Assembly: GCA_916048095.2 (NCBI GenBank)
Contig: OU696579.1
Span: 3,878,235-3,942,234 of the forward strand
From: Sacculina carcini
Lineage: Eukaryota; Arthropoda; Thecostraca; Sacculinidae
Direction: 5' to 3'
DNA length: 64,000 nucleotides
Shown: piece after piece, positions 1 to 64,000 of the stretch
Numbering within the stretch: the stretch's first letter is position 1
Layout: each line of letters begins with the position of its first letter
Notes under the pieces: model-generated
Told to the model about the DNA's origin: nothing
The model's input: only the letters and a program-made list of their open reading frames with translations
The model's database searches: none
Translations under genes and position numbers: made by a program

Positions 1-489
1 TGTGTGTGTGGGTGAGTGTATGTGTGTGCTTGTAAGTCGATTGATTATGAAATACAGTCAGTGAGTGTTGCTCGGATTGTGTGCATTACGCATCTTGTGA
101 TTAAACGAACACTACAACTCTGTAGTATTGCTAAATAATAAGGATACATGGAAAATAATTTACATGTGTATATACAAATTTACAGAAGAGTTTCAACTTA
201 CGAATGGCTAAACATACACAGATTATTTTAGATTACCGACATTCATTTGGACCGATTTCCGACTAGAGTCAGAAACGATACTACACGCTACGAGAAGAAT
301 ATCTCACCCGAAGATTGGTAGAATTTACAGGACATTGTCAGCAGTAATTTCATTGAATAATTTGCAATTTAAATTTGAGAATGGTCGAGTTCAATTTGGG
401 TAGACACAACTTCAATTTGGAGTGTGTCAAAACCAAATACGAGTATCTGTGGTCTATTTACTCGCACAAGTACGAGTACGAGTACGTTT

Positions 490-555
490 GGTTTATTTAC
501 TCGTACGCGAGTAAGAACTCGTACTCGTACTTGTACTCGTACGAGTAAATAAACC
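490..555. repeat. Inverted repeat with 17-bp arms built on an ACGAGTA core
   Basis: The arm GGTTTATTTACTCGTAC (490-506) is the exact reverse complement of 539-555. The spacer is itself made of ACGAGT/CTCGT steps. A partial extra copy of the arm lies just upstream (about 450-475). Confidence 0.8.
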
Positions 556-938
556 ACAAAAAATCAGTTGGGAGCATTAGATGACGACGGTCTATTTGCT
601 TCTCGGAAGAGATATTGTGCACTCAACTTCAAACATGTGCGCACAATGAACAAACTTTGTTGACCGTGTCAATAACAATCTTTTCAACGCAGACTAGACT
701 CGCCTAAAAGTCACAATGATTATATTTCGCAGAACCGTACAAGCACCGGTATCTAATGCGCAAATCTAGTGCGCAGATACGACAGATATAATTATACCAG
801 ATACGGCATGAAAGACATTTCATAGCCAGAATAGATCTTAAATTATTGGTTTGTTTAGAATCTAATTCTTATCAGAGTCTTTCAGTCCAGACTAACATCT
901 TTAGCTGAACTAAATTTAATATGGGATCTGAAGGCATA

Positions 939-983
939 CGTGTGTGTGTGTGTTTGTGTGTGTGTGTGCGTGTGTGTGTGTGT
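939..983. repeat. TG microsatellite
   Basis: An almost pure TG run with a few T and C interruptions. Confidence 0.9.
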
Positions 984-1099
984 TTCACCTCTTTTCAATA
1001 AACATACTAAGAATTTTTCATAATTAAGTATTATTACTGTCTTAATAATAATGTATATATTAGTAGTGAATAAGCGGTCTGATTGTTTCCAAAATTCTG

Positions 1100-1660
1100 T
1101 CTGCTATGTGTATGTGTTCCATGTGTGTCTGTATTTTCCGTTCTCGTATATGTATGCATTCCCATTGTATGATGTCTGTGTGTTGTTGTGTTGAGCTCTG
1201 TTATCTGTGTTTGTGTGCCTGTTGTGTGTGTTATCTGTATATTTGTTTGAATGTATGTCTTTGTGCGTGTCATGTTGAGTTTTGTTGTTTGTATTTGTGT
1301 GTCCATTGTGTTGTCAGTCTCAGTGTATGTGCTTGCATGTCTGCTTTGTTGTCTCAATGTACTGTATGCTGTGTTCTCTGCTGTCATTTTTTTGTTTGTT
1401 TTCTTCGATATGTATGTGTGTGTGAGTGTACTTTTGCGTATGTAAACGGGAATGCCTGTATGTGTTTGTACGTATATGTGCTTGTGTGTGTGCGTATATG
1501 TGCTTGTCTGTTTTTGTGTGCGTGTGTGTGTGTGTGTCTACGCGTGATTGTGTGTTTGTATGACTCTTGTGCTTGAGTGTGCGTATGTCTGTGAGCGCTT
1601 TTGAGACCTTCGGGTGAAAAGCTCGATATATATGTCTTAATGTAATGTAATGTTATATAT
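1100..1660 (+). mobile_element. TG-rich tract ending in a possible LINE 3' tail
   Basis: A degenerate TG-rich stretch ends near 1590-1655 with GAGACCTTCGGGTG, a short AT stretch and tandem TAATG/ATGTA steps. The GAGxCCTTCGG plus short-tandem tail resembles the clearer LINE tail at 48726-48782. No reverse transcriptase sequence is left here, so the call is tentative. Confidence 0.35.
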
Positions 1661-1675
1661 GTGTGTGTGCGTGCG

Positions 1676-2726
1676 TAGAGATGCGACCTAAAAAACGAAG
1701 TATATTTTTAAAACCCGTTTTTTGTCAAAAATATCGACCTAAAAATACGTTTTTAAGAGTCATGTAATGAATTCAACTAATATATATGGTATATTTTGGG
1801 ATGTTTATTGAATTATTCTTATCAACATATAAGTTATTCATTCAATAGTGGTCCTATCAAATTGAATAATCATTAAATATGCAAAATACAATTGATATAA
1901 TGTGTCTGAAATTCCTAATAGCATTGTTCGTACGGTACTGTGCTGCACTTTTAGGTAAATTACAGTTTTGTATTCAATTATTGAGTTAATAATTATTTAA
2001 TAATGCAGGGTGCAAAACCGCTTTTTTTTAAATCTTGAAACTATTTATGAAAACTAATGGCATGAATTTATTATTGCTTACACAACCATCCCCCCGGAAA
2101 TGAAGTACGTTCATGATAACTTTACATACTATGATGCATAAAATACCATCTCAAGCACCATTTCTTCCAGCAGATCAAGTATTTGCAGCTATAAAAGTAA
2201 ACACTGCAAATATATAAACAAAAACTACAAACATACACACAAACGTAGTGTCCCTAATGAGACTGCGAATAAAAACGGATCACATTATTCAGAGTAACAT
2301 AGTATTCAGAGCATTTAGATCACATTTTAAATTCAGTTTTAAAAACATCATGATCTTTTTTCATAAGAAACGTCGCTTCCTTAAACAACACATGGTTATT
2401 CAATGAATTTCTTTTGTTTTGCCTACAAATTATTGCCATGGGCTTTTCAATATAAAACAACTTATCCACCAAGCTTTGATGCACTTTTAAACAGTATCTT
2501 CGGATATTTATTAATAAAAAAAATGTCTTTGTAATATTATTAAATTATGTTTGAAATATAATTCGTAAAAAGATACAAAACATCAATTAAATTAATTACT
2601 ATATACTGAAGTCCAACATCAGATGACAACTGGGGCGCATCCTAAAAACCATAAAAAATAAAAAATAAAAAACATGATTTTTGCAAAAAACCGCAACCAA
2701 AAAACGGTGTTTTACTTCTCTATAAG
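1676..2726. mobile_element. Possible TIR element (hAT-like ends)
   Basis: The left end begins TAGAGATGCGACC followed by an A/T-rich CGTTTTT-containing stretch. The right end, read inward, begins TAGAGAAGTAAAAC followed by a similar CCGTTTTTTGG stretch. TAGAGATG-type termini occur in hAT elements. The interior has no transposase, and I could not find a convincing 8-bp target duplication. Confidence 0.35.
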
Positions 2727-3443
2727 TGTGTATGTGTGTGTTTATGCTGATGAGTGTTTGTACATGTAGGCGTCCGTTTGCTCAATTGTAATGGTAATAA
2801 ATTGTATTGTCTGCGCATCTGATATATTATATAGATATTACGCAATATAAATTATTAAACAAGTAAATGAAGTAAAATGTGCGTGTATGTGCGTGTATAT
2901 GTGTGTGCGTGTTTTATGTATGTGTGTGTGAATGCATATATGATATGCATACTTATGCATATGTGAATGCATTCGTTACCAGCCTCGGGCTTCCAAATCT
3001 GAATTCTTCTTGCGAGTTTGGTAATCGGAGTATACAAAATCGCACGAGCCCACTCGAGACGAGCTTAATACACAAACTCGTTCAGCGACGTGGCAACGCG
3101 CTATCTGAACTGGTGACTGCATACGAAAACCGCAGTAACGGTGACAGTCAGGAATCAAGGAAATTTCAATCCTCAGAATATTTGAGATATTCGAATCAAT
3201 GTTATTTTTAACTACAAGTAAATCCAGTGTCACAGGAAGAGTGCAAGTACTATTACCACCTTATGGTGGCCCCATATACCAGAAGGGCCCAAAAGACGTA
3301 TAAAGAATAGTTTGAGAAAAAAGTTTAGCCAGTAAAATGAAAGTTAGTAAAAATGAAGCAAAATAAATTATCAATGAAGACTAACAAATAAAATAAAATT
3401 ATCAAATAAAGAGGCTAAACAAAAGTGTATATACACAATCGCC

Positions 3444-3563
3444 AGATCCTGCCTCATTGTTTTCAACCTCCAGTTCATACTCCAATTTTCCCAGCCTCCA
3501 GAATCTACCCCATTGTTATTACCTCTAGATCATACCTCAACGTTCTCAACCTACAAATTCTAC

Positions 3564-3580
<17 letters not shown>
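3444..3580 (+). repeat. 27/28-bp minisatellite made of copies of the exon E splice-donor region
   Basis: Five units lie at 3444-3471, 3472-3499, 3500-3526, 3527-3553 and 3554-3580. Each carries a variant of CTACCTCAATG. On the gene strand this reads CATTGAG|GTAG, the end of exon E and its donor. The unit at 3554-3580 contains the real donor. Three of the four others keep a GT at the matching place (for example GTTGAG|GTATGA), and one has GC. The units have diverged, so the repeat is not young. Confidence 0.8.
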
Positions 3581-57664
<54,084 letters not shown>

Positions 57665-57880
57665 CTGCCACGGATACACACACACGTACAGACACAAGCA
57701 CAGACGTACAGACACGCACCCAGACAAGCCCAAACGCACACAGACAAGCACATTCACATACGCACAAATATGTTGACATCCACACATAAATATACAAAAC
57801 ACACACAAATGTATATGCATGGATTCCATATAAGCAAATATAGACACACACACGTACACAAACACAGGCAGACATTGTCA
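57665..57880. repeat. CA-rich tract at the exon A acceptor
   Basis: A degenerate CA-rich stretch. On the gene strand it is TG-rich and runs up to within about 10 bp of the acceptor GTGGCAG. 57881-57974 is unique AT-rich sequence. Confidence 0.85.
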
Positions 57881-57974
57881 ATCAGAGTGAAGAATGAATA
57901 ATGGTTTATTGGGCATCTGACAAAGTTAAAAGAACAGAACATTAACAGCTTATCAAAATTACTATATAAATACA

Positions 57975-59995
57975 CTAGCATTAAAACCCGCCCGCTGTGC
58001 GGAGGAATTCATAAAATGGAATTAATATTCATAAAAATTCATATTCATTATAAATATTCCAAATTAAAAAAGAAAATTAAAACTCATAAGTGTCTTACTC
58101 AATAGGAAAGTCCAAGTGTGAATATTTTATTTTTATTTTCACATAATATTTTCCCTCAACCCGCCTCATATATAAACCCACCATTGTGCGGAATAATTCA
58201 GAACACAAACACGTAACAAACAATGAAAATTCTAGCAAGTAAACCCGCCCGTCGAGCAAAACACTTCATACTATTAGATTTGTATTCAATTCATAAGAGA
58301 AAAGGAATATGAATTGAAAAACAGTGGAGTAAACCCAAAAAAAGTCTAAATTTCTATATTTTCATATATATTTTCACAAAATAGTTTGCCTAAACCGCCT
58401 CATATTTATACATGCCCGTCGTGCTGAATAATTCAGAACTCAGACACGAAACAATGAAAAATGACTACACTTCTTCATCATAATGTTTCCAAAATATTTT
58501 AATAACTTAACATCACCGTCTAGCATTGAAACCCGCCAGTTGTGCGGAGCAATTCATAAAACGAAATTCATATTTTATTCATAAACATATTGCAAATTAA
58601 AGAAAAAAAAAGATATACTCATTAAAATCTTACTCAATTGAAAAGTCTATACTTAATTATTTTTATTTTTATTTTGACAACATATTTTCCTTTAACCCGC
58701 CTCATATTGAAACCCGCCCCTACGCCCTTTACACCGCTCTTACTTCCTTCAGATACACTTTGGAAAATTACAAGCTATACCGTATTGTAGAAAACAAGAT
58801 TTCTAGCACGATGGTATAATTTGTGTTTATGTGTAACAAATAGTTACTGAGAAATAGTAGAAAAATGAATTATTTTTAGTCGCCCGGTGTTCAAGTGTAA
58901 TTTTGGATGTATTTGAGAATTTTGCCAATTTTACACATGTTTTGTATCATTTGTGGGTATAAATTATAGCGTATCTTGTAGAACACAAAATTATCTACAC
59001 AGTAGTATATCCCTGTGTACTCGCAAGTGCGCATAATAGCTGTCAAATTGGCAATATGTTCTTTTGACTTTACACCGCCGTAACTTCCTTCAGATATACG
59101 TTGGAAAATTACAAATTATACCGTATTGTAGAAAACAAGATTTCGAGCACGATTGTATAATTTTTTATGTATAACAAATAGTTCCAGAGAAATAGGTAGA
59201 AAAATGAAATAATTTTAGTCACCCTGTGTTCAAGTGTAATTTTGGATGTATTTGAGAATTTTGCCAATTTTACACGTTTTTTGTATCATTTGTGGGTACA
59301 AATTATAATTTTTCTTGTAGAACACAAAATTACCTACACAATAGTATAATTTTTATAGCTGTACTATTGCTGGTTTATGAGGAATAGATAGCGGAATATT
59401 TACCAAAATATTCACGTTTTTGTGTGCTAATTTCGCCTTTTTGACTTTGTCATTTACATTTCACACCGCCGTAACTTTTTTTAATACAATTTGGAAAATT
59501 AAAAAACATAGCGTGTTGTAGCAACCAAAATTCCCAGCATGATGGTATTATTTATTTAGATTTGTGGTAATTATTTTTTGAGAAATAGAGAAAAAAATAT
59601 AGAAAATCGGACGCGTGGAGTTTAAATAAAATTTTGAATGTAGATTGAATTTTTTTCCATTTTACATGTTTTATATTTAATTTTCGGAAATAAATTATAA
59701 TTTGTTGAGTAGAATAGAAAATTTATTACACAGTGATATAATTTGTATAGTTGTACCATTGCTGGTTTAGGAGGAGTAGTCTTCAGAAAATTGACAAAAA
59801 TGTTCGCATTTTTCAGGGTTCATTTTGTCTTTTCACCGCTATAACTTTTTTGGTATTTTTTTTTAAATTAAAAATTTAGTGTTAAGTGTAGACAAGAAAA
59901 TTTCCAACGTGATGGTACAAATTTTTAGCGAGTATGTTTAGTGGTGGTTGAGTAATAGCTGATAGAAAATGGACCAACAGGGGTGGGACACACAG

Positions 59996-60029
<34 letters not shown>

Positions 60030-60056
60030 ACAGAGGATCTCTTTAATATATATAGA
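57975..60056 (-). mobile_element. Helitron-like unit R1, minus orientation
   Basis: Read on the minus strand it starts TCTATATATATTAAAGAG at 60056, then has a TG tract, both left modules, two to three 342-type monomers and a right block. It ends with GC motif, TTTTAATG and CTAG (57975-57978), followed by T. Its 3' part matches 40,970-41,720. Length is 2,082 bp. It is more diverged than U1-U8. Confidence 0.78.
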
Positions 60057-60532
60057 CTAGCATTAAAACCCGCCCGTTGTGCGGAGAAATTCATGAAATA
60101 AAATTCATATTATATTAATAAAAAAATCAAATTAAAAAATATTATATTAAATCCACATAAATCCTAATCAAATGAAAATTCTAAATTTCATTTTTTATGT
60201 TTATTTTGACAAAATATGATCCCTCAACCCGCCTCATATTGAAATCCGCCCGTCGTACGGAATAATTCAGAGCTCAAATACGATCCGTTCTGGACCTTGA
60301 AGTTAAATCATTTAGTTAAGTATATAAACTCGTTTTACACGGTGAAATTGAACGTTTTATTGTCTTTATTTAATGCCCGCGGGACATTTTTATTTCGTAA
60401 ACATGATTCATCGCTTAGTTTACGTTTGAAGCCCCTGATATATACCAGTGAGCCCGCACAATTATGTCACCTCATATTTAAGCATACTTACACACACAAA
60501 CAGACAGAGAATTCCTTTTATATATATATATA
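60057..60532 (-). mobile_element. Compact Helitron-like element R2 (second family), minus orientation
   Basis: Minus-strand start TATATATATATAAAAGG then ATTCTCTGTCTG, GAGGTGACATAATTG, the CCCGCGGGCATTAAA segment, two GC motifs, and the end CTAG at 60057-60060. That end abuts the TC start of R1 with no bases between. About 476 bp: a nearly complete compact element. Confidence 0.75.
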
Positions 60533-62932
60533 CTAGCATTAAAACCCGCCCGTTGTGCGGAGCAATTCATGAAATAAAACTCATATTACATTAATAAAAA
60601 AATTCTAATAAAAAATATTATATTAAATCCATGTAAATCCTAATCAAATGAAAAATCTAAATTTCATTTTTTATGCTTATTTTGACAAAATATGATCCTC
60701 AACCCGCCTCATATTGAAACCCGCCCGTCGTACGAAATAATTCAGAGCTCGAATACGATCCGCAAAAATTTCAACCTGTTAATACGTTCACCAATAAAAA
60801 CTCTAAATGTGAATATTTATGTTTTTACTTTGACAAAATATTATCCCTCAATCCGCCTCATATTTGAACCTGCCCGTCATGCGGAATAATTCAGAACACA
60901 AAGACGTAACAAACATGAAAGTTATAGCATGTAAACCCGCCCGTCGTGCGCAATCGTTCATACTATTAAACTTGTATTCAATTCATAAGAGAAAAGGAAT
61001 ATGAATTAAAAAAAAAGATTAAACCCATAAAAAAACAAATTTATATGTTTTTATATTATTTTCACAAAATATTATCCTCAACCCGCCTCATATTTAAAAC
61101 CGCCCGTCGTGCGGAATAATTCAAAATTCAGATACGAAATAATGAAAATTTACTTAACTTTTTATCATAATGTTTACAAAATATATTTATAAATGAGCAT
61201 CATCTAGCATGGAAACCCGCCCGTTTTGCAGAACAATTAATAAAGTAAAATAAATATTGAATTCATAAAAGAAAACGAGTACAAATTTAAAAAGAAAAAA
61301 GTAAATTATTCAATTAAAAACTATACGATCAAATTACACAGTAAAATTCAGTAGTTAACTTTGTTCCCAGTAGTATTTTACCCGCCCGTCGGGCGGAACA
61401 AATCATGTGTAAGTATTGGGGACAATAAAACCTTTCTATTCAGTATAGTGTAGCATTAATTAAACTGTACCCAATAAAACCACACCATCTATGCTTGGAG
61501 CTAATATGATGCATTCTGAATTGTGATTGGGCTTCAGTGAAATTTAATCGGTGTATATTCCTGTGTAATCGCAAGTACGCATAGTCGCTGTCAAATTGGA
61601 AATATGTGCTTTTGACTTTACACCGCTCTTACTTCCTTCAGATACACTTTGGAAAATTACAAACTATACCGTATTGTAGAAAACAAGATTTCTAGCACGA
61701 TGGTATAATTTATGTTTATGTGTAACAAATAGTTACTGAGAAATAGTAGAAAAATAAATTATTTTTAGTCGCCCGGTGTTCAAGTGTAATTTTGGATGTA
61801 TTTGAGAATTTTGCCAATTTTACACGTGTTTTGTATCATTTGTGGGTATAAATTATAGCGTATCTTGTAGAACACAAAATTATCTACACAGTAGTATATT
61901 CCTGTGTAATCGCAAGTGCGCATAATAGCTATCAAATTGGCAATATGTTCTTTTGACTTTACACCGCCGTAACTTCCTTCAGATATACGTTGGAAAATTA
62001 CAAATTATACCGTATTGTAGAAGACAAGATTTATAGCACGAATGTATAATTTTTTTTATGTATAACAAATAGTTCCAGAGAAATAGGTAGAAAAATGAAT
62101 TAATTTTAGTCACCCTGTGTTCAAGTGTAATTTTGGATGTATTTGAGAATTTTGCCAATTTTACACGTTTTTTGTATCATTTGTGGGTACAAATTATAAT
62201 TTTGCTTGTAGAACACAAAATTATCTACACAATAGTATAATTTTTATAGCTGTACCATTGCTGGTTTATGAGGAATAGATAGCGGAATATTGACCAAAAT
62301 ATTCACGTTTTTGCGTGCTAATTTTGCCTTTTTGACTTTGTCATTTACATTTCACACCGCCGTAACCTTTTTTTAATACAATTTGGAAAATTAAAAATTA
62401 TACCGTGTTGTAGAAAACAAAATTCCCAGCATGATTGTATTCTTTATTTAGATGTGTGATAATTTGTTTTTGAGAAATAGAGAAAAAAGTATAGAAAATC
62501 GGAAGCGTGAAGTTTAAATATAATTTTGAATGTAGATATAATTTTTTTCCATTTTACATGTTTTTTATTCAATTTTTGGGTATAAATTATGGTTCGTTGA
62601 GTAGAACTGGAAATGTTCTACACAGTGGTATAAATTGTATAGTTGTACTATGGCTGGTTTAGGAAGTGTAGTCTTCAGAAAATTGACCAAAATTTTCGCA
62701 TTTTTCAGGGTTCATTTTGTCTTTTCACCGCTATAACTTTTTTTGGTTTCATTTTTGAAATTTATATTTAATCTAAAGTGTAGACAAGAAAATTTCCAAC
62801 GTGATGGTATATATTGTTAGCAGGTACGCCAAGTGGTGGCCAAGTATTAGCTGATAGAAAATGGACAAAGGATGGTGGAACACACAGACACACACACACA
62901 GACACACAGAGGTTCTCTTTTATATATATAGA
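60533..62932 (-). mobile_element. Helitron-like unit R3, minus orientation
   Basis: Minus-strand start TCTATATATATAAAAGAG at 62932, TG tract, left modules, 342-type monomers (about 61,560-62,400), and a right block with at least seven GC motifs between 60,540 and 61,400. The end is CTAG at 60533-60536. Length is 2,400 bp. Confidence 0.78.
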
Positions 62933-64000
62933 TACTGGCATTAAAACCCGCCCGTTGTGCGGAGAAATTAATAACATGAAATTCATATTTAATTCATAAA
63001 CAAATATGGAAAATTAAAAATGAAATAGGGTACACTCATAAAAATATTAATCAATTGAAAATTTCAAGCTCAATTATTTTTATTTCGACAAAATATTTCC
63101 CCTCAGTCCGCCTTAGTAATTTGACATCCGCCTGTCGTGCTGAATAATTCAGAACTCGAACACGATCCGTTCTGGATCTTGAAGTCAAATCCATTGGTTT
63201 TGTGTATGAATCAATTCTACAGGGTAAATTGAACGTTCTATTGTCTATAGTTGCTGCCCGCGGAGCATTTTTATTAAAAAAAATACCTTTTTTTAAATAA
63301 ATCATTTGGAAAAATGAACTAAAAAATGGAAAGACTTTTTTTATACCCGCCCGTCGTGCGGAACAATTAATACAATAAAACTCATATTTGAAGTCAAATC
63401 CATTGGTGTTGTGTATGGATTAATTCTACAGAGGAAATTGAACGTTCTATTGTCTATAGTAGCTGCCCGCGGAGCATTTTTATTAAAAAAAATACCTTTT
63501 TTTAATGAATCATTTGAAAAAATGAACTAAACAATGGAAAAACTTTTTTATACCCGCCCGTCGTGCGGAACAATTAATACAATAAAATTCATATTTGAAG
63601 TCAAATCCATTGGTGTTGTGTATGGATTAATTCTACAGAGGAAATTGTGCGTTCTATTGTCTATAGTAGCTGCCCGCGGAGCATTTTTATTAACAAAATA
63701 CCTTTTTTTAAATAAATCATTTGAAAAAATAAACTAAAAAATGGAAGCACTTTTTTTATACCCGCCCGTCGTGCGGAACAATTCATACAATACAATTAAT
63801 ATTAAATCCATAAAATATAATTAATACAAATTGAAAAGCAAGAAATGTAAGCTATAAATATCTTAACCAATAGAAAAGTCTAAATGTGAATATTTTTTTA
63901 TGTAGTTTGACAAAAATTATCCCTCAACCCGCCTGGTATATAAATCTGCCCGTCGTGCGGTATAATTCAGAACACAAACACGAAACAAACAATGAAAGAT
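62933..64000 (-). mobile_element. Helitron-like unit R4, right block only (continues past the window)
   Basis: Minus-strand 3' end with CCAG near 62935-62938, a variant of CTAG. The right block holds GC motifs near 62,950, 63,130, 63,350, 63,550, 63,765 and 63,955. A segment of about 190 bp containing CTATAGACAATAGAACG-like sequence is repeated three to four times (63,180-63,700), a local tandem amplification. Confidence 0.72.
63180..63780 (-). repeat. Tandem repeat of about 190 bp within R4
   Basis: Three near-identical units share TTGAAGTCAAATCCATTGG, CTGCCCGCGGAGCATTTTT and the GC motif CCCGCCCGTCGTGCGG. Unit ends lie near 63,375, 63,575 and 63,770. Confidence 0.85.

Larger units (their letters stand above)
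1..3563 (-). other. Intron downstream of exon E (continues past the window start)
   Basis: No dynein exon was found here on the minus strand. The interval holds TG tracts at 1-40, 939-983 and about 1100-1580, an inverted repeat at 490-555, a possible LINE tail near 1580-1655, a possible TIR element at 1676-2726 and the donor minisatellite. In 2727-3443 I see only low-complexity and AT-rich sequence, with an open stretch at 2976-3233 that matches nothing I know. Confidence 0.75.

Noticed and set aside
1106-1576. Cys/Val-rich ORFs in TG-rich tracts here and at about 52,800, 57,000 and 57,700
   Set aside because: Translation of TG/CA repeats gives such peptides in any frame. Not genes.
2976-3233. 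A possible next dynein exon downstream of exon E
   Set aside because: The minus-strand translation does not resemble the expected DICIS-containing segment, and no splice sites fit.

Overview
This window is invertebrate animal nuclear DNA. It is AT-rich, full of microsatellites and dominated by transposable-element sequence. One host gene is recognisable: an axonemal outer-arm dynein heavy chain of the DNAH5/DNAH8 type (the group that includes fly kl-3). It lies on the minus strand and is represented by five internal exons: A 57363-57664, B 47161-47442, C 46484-46617, D 4445-4549 and E 3564-3804. The junctions B-C, C-D and D-E keep the reading frame exactly and give uninterrupted dynein tail/linker sequence. 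An axonemal dynein implies motile cilia or flagellated sperm, which argues against nematodes. TTAGG-like triplets in one spacer weakly suggest an arthropod. I cannot name the species.

Layout, left to right. 1-3563 is intron downstream of exon E, with TG tracts, a possible LINE tail, a possible hAT relic and a 27/28-bp minisatellite that repeats the exon E splice donor. 3564-4549 holds exons E and D around a 640-bp intron carrying a hAT-type MITE. 4550-46483 is one giant intron of 41,934 bp. It is filled mainly by eight head-to-tail Helitron-like units (4815-39607), then a degenerate zone of shorter relatives (39608-44606), a Tigger/pogo relic (44683-45333) and about 1.1 kb of plain sequence. 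46484-47442 holds exons C and B. 47443-57362 is a 9.9-kb intron with a 26-bp minisatellite, a CR1/L2-like LINE tail, a broken APE-type LINE, an old LTR retrotransposon fossil with a foldback MITE inside its 5' LTR, and a hAT MITE with a perfect 8-bp target duplication. 57363-57664 is exon A. 57665-64000 is more intron, holding Helitron-like units in the opposite orientation.

The Helitron-like units begin with TC plus a TA-rich leader and a TG/TCTG microsatellite. They end with a GC-rich hairpin motif about 10 nt before CTAG, as Helitrons do. They carry no Rep/helicase and are non-autonomous. Each of U1-U8 contains a central array of a 342-bp monomer. In seven of the eight units the array measures (n + 0.45) x 342 bp, with n = 2, 2, 3, 5, 6, 7 and 9. 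The rest of each unit is almost constant at about 2.80 kb, or about 2.40 kb where a block of about 395 bp is missing. Shared variant blocks and shared junction types suggest that the tandem array grew inside the intron by unequal exchange or segmental duplication rather than by eight separate insertions.

The main biological point is a cilium/sperm-motor gene with a 42-kb intron made largely of satellite-like transposon repeats. This parallels the satellite-filled giant introns known in Drosophila Y-linked dynein genes. The splice sites sit in or next to microsatellites, a MITE and a minisatellite. No RNA gene, CRISPR array or other complete protein gene was found.
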